This document shows positions 49,600-52,276 of a stretch of 52,276 bases of DNA, piece after piece. Both the position numbers and the translations under genes were made by a program. The notes under the pieces are model-generated. The model was not told the origin of the DNA and did no database searches. It saw only the letters and a program-made list of their open reading frames with translations. The DNA comes from Acetivibrio straminisolvens JCM 21531 (GTDB taxonomy: Bacteria > Bacillota > Clostridia > Acetivibrionales > Acetivibrionaceae): positions 1 to 52,276 of the forward strand of contig NZ_BAVR01000022.1 in NCBI RefSeq assembly GCF_000521465.1, read 5' to 3'. How positions within the stretch are numbered: the first letter of the stretch is position 1; each line of letters starts with the position of its first letter.

Positions 49600-50834
49600 C
49601 TATTCCTCCAAAATATTAAATTCCCTTAGTAATGGTATAGCCCCATATCTACCTGCTAAATAATCTTTATTATAAGTAGCATCATTTCTAACTTTCTTGT
49701 CATTCTCTAATTTATATTCAACCAATGAATATAAATTAGAGATTCCTTTTTTATCCTTTTCGCAAAACCATATTTGGTCTCTGCGAAAGGTTTCTTTTGT
49801 TAAAGTAGATACATCATGTGTAGTATAAATCAATTGAGCATTATTTTTATTGATATCTGGATTATGAAACATATTAATGATATACCTTAATAAAAGAGGA
49901 TGGAGTTTAGCATCTAATTCATCTATAAATAAAGTATTACCTTCGTTTAAACAGTTAAACAGAAAATTATAGAGCCCAAACATTTTTTGTGTACCGCCTG
50001 ATTCTTCTGAAAATGGAATCTCAATGTAGCCACTAGCATCTATAGATGCATGTTTAGAATACACTTTATAAGTTGTCTCATCTTCTTCGCTTGACGTATG
50101 TTTTATTTCCTCTATTCTTATTCCGTCTATGCCAATATCAATTGCTTTTAAAAACCTCTCAAAACTTTTAAGATATTTTTCATCCTTTATTTTTATTGGC
50201 AATACCCTTGTTATTAATGCTTCAATCGCTGCATTACCAAGGTCCATGACTTGAGTATTCAAAAACCAATTATATATGTTCTTTGCTTCCTTAATTTTCG
50301 CATTGGAAATTAAGGATAAGAACAATGTTGATTCCCCAACTAAATCAGTAAATACTTTAGCATCTTTTAAATTTTCACCACAGTTGACTTTGCCATAACT
50401 TCTCTCAAATAATGTATTATATTTATCTTTGCCTCTAAAGTCCCGTTTATATAACCATTCTTCATATACTCTTTTATTATCTACTACAAATCCATATTGA
50501 TATTCTTTATTTTCATAAGTAAAAAACACTTCAAATTCTGATTTACCATTTCTGCTGGATTTATCAAATGCAAATCTCTTTAATGGAATATCCGCACCTT
50601 CACTTTCCCTTTTAAATGAGTTCAAGACAAAAAATCTCATAAAATTAAATGCATCTATCACCCCGATTTCCCACTGGCATTTGCACCATAAATTGCTGCA
50701 ACTTTAACATATCCTTCACCTTTTGAGTTAATGATAGTATTATAAGGATGCTCTTTTATTGAAGTTGTAGTCATATCCAAACTAACTTCATCTTTATATG
50801 ATTTAAAATTACTAAAATTAAATTGAATGAGCAT
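49600..50834 (-). CDS. rloA: RloA-family AAA ATPase (AbiLi-type), frameshifted
   Basis: Start at 50834 (MLIQFNFSNFKSYKDEVSLDM) behind AGAGGTG. Walker A YGANASGKSG is followed by a stop caused by one missing G in GGGG at about 50665; the next frame reads VIDAFNFMRFFVLNSF and on to 49600, about 411 aa. The signature SGGTQKMFGLYNFL, Walker B LFIDELDAKLHPLL and the switch His in IYTTHDVSTL are typical of the RecF/OLD-like AAA_15 group. The product would be the sensor or motor half of an abortive infection pair with RloB. Confidence 0.87.
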
Positions 50835-50843
50835 TTTTCTCAC

Positions 50844-51129
50844 CTCTTGTATATATTATACTACTAATCAACTCTATTATAAACAATTTTTGAACTTTTT
50901 TCTCATATTAATTATTGTCTAATCAGCAATATTTATTCACACACTTCGAAAAAATCGAAAAACTCATAATAATAAAAATCTTAGTTTTTAAAATCTGTTT
51001 CCTTCAGAGTTGATGATTTTTTCCAAGTTTGATATGCATCAATATTATCCTCTCTATCTTCTACCACTGCAGTTTTATAATACCTGCTGAAATATTCGTG
51101 CTCAATAAGTCGTCTTTATCAGTATTTAT
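50844..51129. other. Non-coding stretch with a possible broken coding tail
   Basis: AT-rich. On the - strand an open stretch at about 50988-51113 reads LIEHEYFSRYYKTAVVEDRE without a start. It could be the lost C-terminal part of the lipoprotein ending at 51130, but that would need a frameshift and removal of a stop codon. No promoter or terminator stands out. Confidence 0.35.
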
Positions 51130-51378
51130 TCAAAGATAAATTTGTGACACACGCTGTTTCCAACCAACTTTACGCGCTATTTCATCCATGTTTTCTACAG
51201 TAGTAAATGATTTCACTTTTTCCAGGATAGTATCGAGCGTTTCCTGCGTTGGTTCTTTTGTTATACTAACTTTATAAATTACAGCAGGATTATGCTCAAT
51301 ACTGCAACTAGTTGCCATCATTAATACGGACAGAATCAGCAGAATACATAATACAGGCTTTTTCATCATTATATACAA
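51130..51378 (-). CDS. Small putative lipoprotein
   Basis: 82 aa. Signal sequence KKPVLCILLILSVLMMATSC with lipobox ATSC at about residue 25, then a short charged region (TKEPTQETLDTILEKVKS). No ribosome site is visible before the ATG codons at about 51369-51378. The protein may be truncated, with its remainder in another frame downstream. Unknown function; 13 bp after the membrane gene. Confidence 0.55.
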   Translation of the reverse strand: MYIMMKKPVLCILLILSVLMMATSCSIEHNPAVIYKVSITKEPTQETLDTILEKVKSFTTVENMDEIARKVGWKQRVSQIYL

Positions 51379-51391
51379 AAATTATATTATT

Positions 51392-52276
51392 TCATTTACT
51401 CTGTACATCGAATAAATAGTAATGACCATCTGTCGAGACGTTACTACGCTCCCCAGTTTGCTTCATACCAAAAGTATTCATCCAATACCCTTCAATAGGC
51501 AATTCTCCTGCATATGGAATAATCTTATTATCTTCAATAATAAATGTCTCTCCATCCTTTATTGCAAAATTAGTCCATTCTCCAGAAAATATAAAACCAT
51601 AATAAGAAAATTCACCTTGAGGAGTTAAGTCTTTTATGTTAATCTGGTCTAACTTCTCAAATAATCTTTCGATACTTATTAATCTATCATATTGCAGCCA
51701 CTGGTCTACCTTCGTTGCCCTTACAGTTAGTTTTTTCTGTCCTTCATGAAAATAGACTGTTGCATGACGAAATTGTCCTTCCTCTCTCCATGTTACTTCA
51801 TATCTCAATCTTTTAAGTTTCCCATCCTTTTCATAATCAATTTTTAAACCCTCTGCTCTTGTAGTCTTCATAGAATACTCATCTAATTCAAGTGTTTCTG
51901 CAACTTTCTTCCAATGGTTTTGAAAATTCAACTCATAGATGTTAGTAGTTATAGGCTCTACGTAACGAGTACGTTTATAATATGATTCAGTAATGGCAGG
52001 AATCACCAGTGCAACTACAAAAGCAAGTAAACCAAGACCTGCTGCGTATCTTTTGCCTCGTTGTTTTTTTTCAGGGCTGCGTAGAAACAATAAGAAAATG
52101 ATAAATCCAAGAGGTATATGTATTCTATTAAAAGTAAATCTGAAAGTACCAATTAAGTAATAACCTATAATTTTTAAGGCATGATAAGGTTCCTCATCGT
52201 CCATCATTTTAACAATAATAAGAATAACACCCACTATAAAAAGAAATGTAGTTATCCAATTAAGCATCCCATTCAC
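51392..52276 (-). CDS. Membrane protein of unknown function, at the window edge
   Basis: At least 294 aa; the first codon (GTG) coincides with the last base of the window, so the start may lie outside it. Three N-terminal hydrophobic helices (WITTFLFIVGVILIIVKMM, IHIPLGFIIFLLFL, LGLLAFVVALVIPAI) are followed by a soluble beta-rich domain of about 200 residues (LRYEVTWREEGQFRHATVYF). Probably exported or facing outward. The family is not recognised. Confidence 0.6.
   Translation of the reverse strand: MNGMLNWITTFLFIVGVILIIVKMMDDEEPYHALKIIGYYLIGTFRFTFNRIHIPLGFIIFLLFLRSPEKKQRGKRYAAGLGLLAFVVALVIPAITESYYKRTRYVEPITTNIYELNFQNHWKKVAETLELDEYSMKTTRAEGLKIDYEKDGKLKRLRYEVTWREEGQFRHATVYFHEGQKKLTVRATKVDQWLQYDRLISIERLFEKLDQINIKDLTPQGEFSYYGFIFSGEWTNFAIKDGETFIIEDNKIIPYAGELPIEGYWMNTFGMKQTGERSNVSTDGHYYLFDVQSK

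Overview
The window (52,276 bp, AT-rich) comes from the chromosome of a cellulolytic, spore-forming Clostridia bacterium very close to Clostridium (Acetivibrio) thermocellum. The main evidence is a CBM22-GH10-dockerin xylanase almost identical to what I remember of XynC, together with HydE (FeFe-hydrogenase maturation), an alpha/beta-type spore protein, CIRCE/HrcA control and low-GC Firmicute promoters. The xylanase differs at several positions from the C. thermocellum protein as I recall it, so a sister species such as A. straminisolvens is possible; this is inference. About two dozen otherwise healthy genes are broken by single-base indels, often in homopolymers. The best explanation is sequencing error in a draft assembly, so I annotate these as whole genes with a frameshift.

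Layout. 0.2-3.2 kb: a stalk-domain secreted protein, a lipoprotein and an unknown protein. 3.4-5.3 kb: cellulosomal xylanase. 5.6-6.7 kb: hydE on the + strand. 6.8-11.9 kb: a sulfur amino acid operon on the - strand (metA, two Rrf2 regulators, metY, larE, cysK). 12-16.3 kb: a copper-type module (DUF2318 protein, HMA-SafE-cupredoxin protein, response regulator, histidine kinase). 16.5-17.9 kb: a CmpB-like membrane protein behind a textbook promoter plus CIRCE, then five tRNA genes. 18-20.8 kb: hslO, cold-shock protein, MGMT-like protein, methyltransferase and a SASP. 20.9-25.1 kb: ftsE-ftsX-M23 peptidase-S41 peptidase. 25.3-27.6 kb: a PucR/CdaR-type regulator and an MsmX/UgpC-type sugar ABC ATPase. 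28-38.2 kb: an arginine/carbamoyl phosphate cluster on the + strand (argC, argB, PilZ gene, argD, carA, carB, argF, GNAT).

38.2-46.3 kb: a Tn7-like transposon with tnsA-B-C-D on the - strand, flanked on the tnsD side by an unusual 0.8 kb field of TnsB-like 20/22-bp sites in both orientations. 46.3-52.3 kb is accessory DNA: a small membrane protein, an HTH / ImmA-type protease / PIN-like protein triad, a RloA-RloB (AbiL-type) defence pair, a small lipoprotein and a membrane protein cut by the window edge. It is not settled whether this block is cargo of the transposon or lies next to it.

How the genes work together. MetA carries Glu111, which predicts O-acetylhomoserine, the substrate of the adjacent MetY; CysK and a CymR-like Rrf2 protein complete a sulfur circuit. 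The arg genes share an ArgR-like operator at two promoters. CarA has lost two of its three glutaminase triad residues, which predicts an ammonia-fed carbamoyl phosphate synthetase. TnsA has lost its catalytic Asp, which predicts altered transposon excision.
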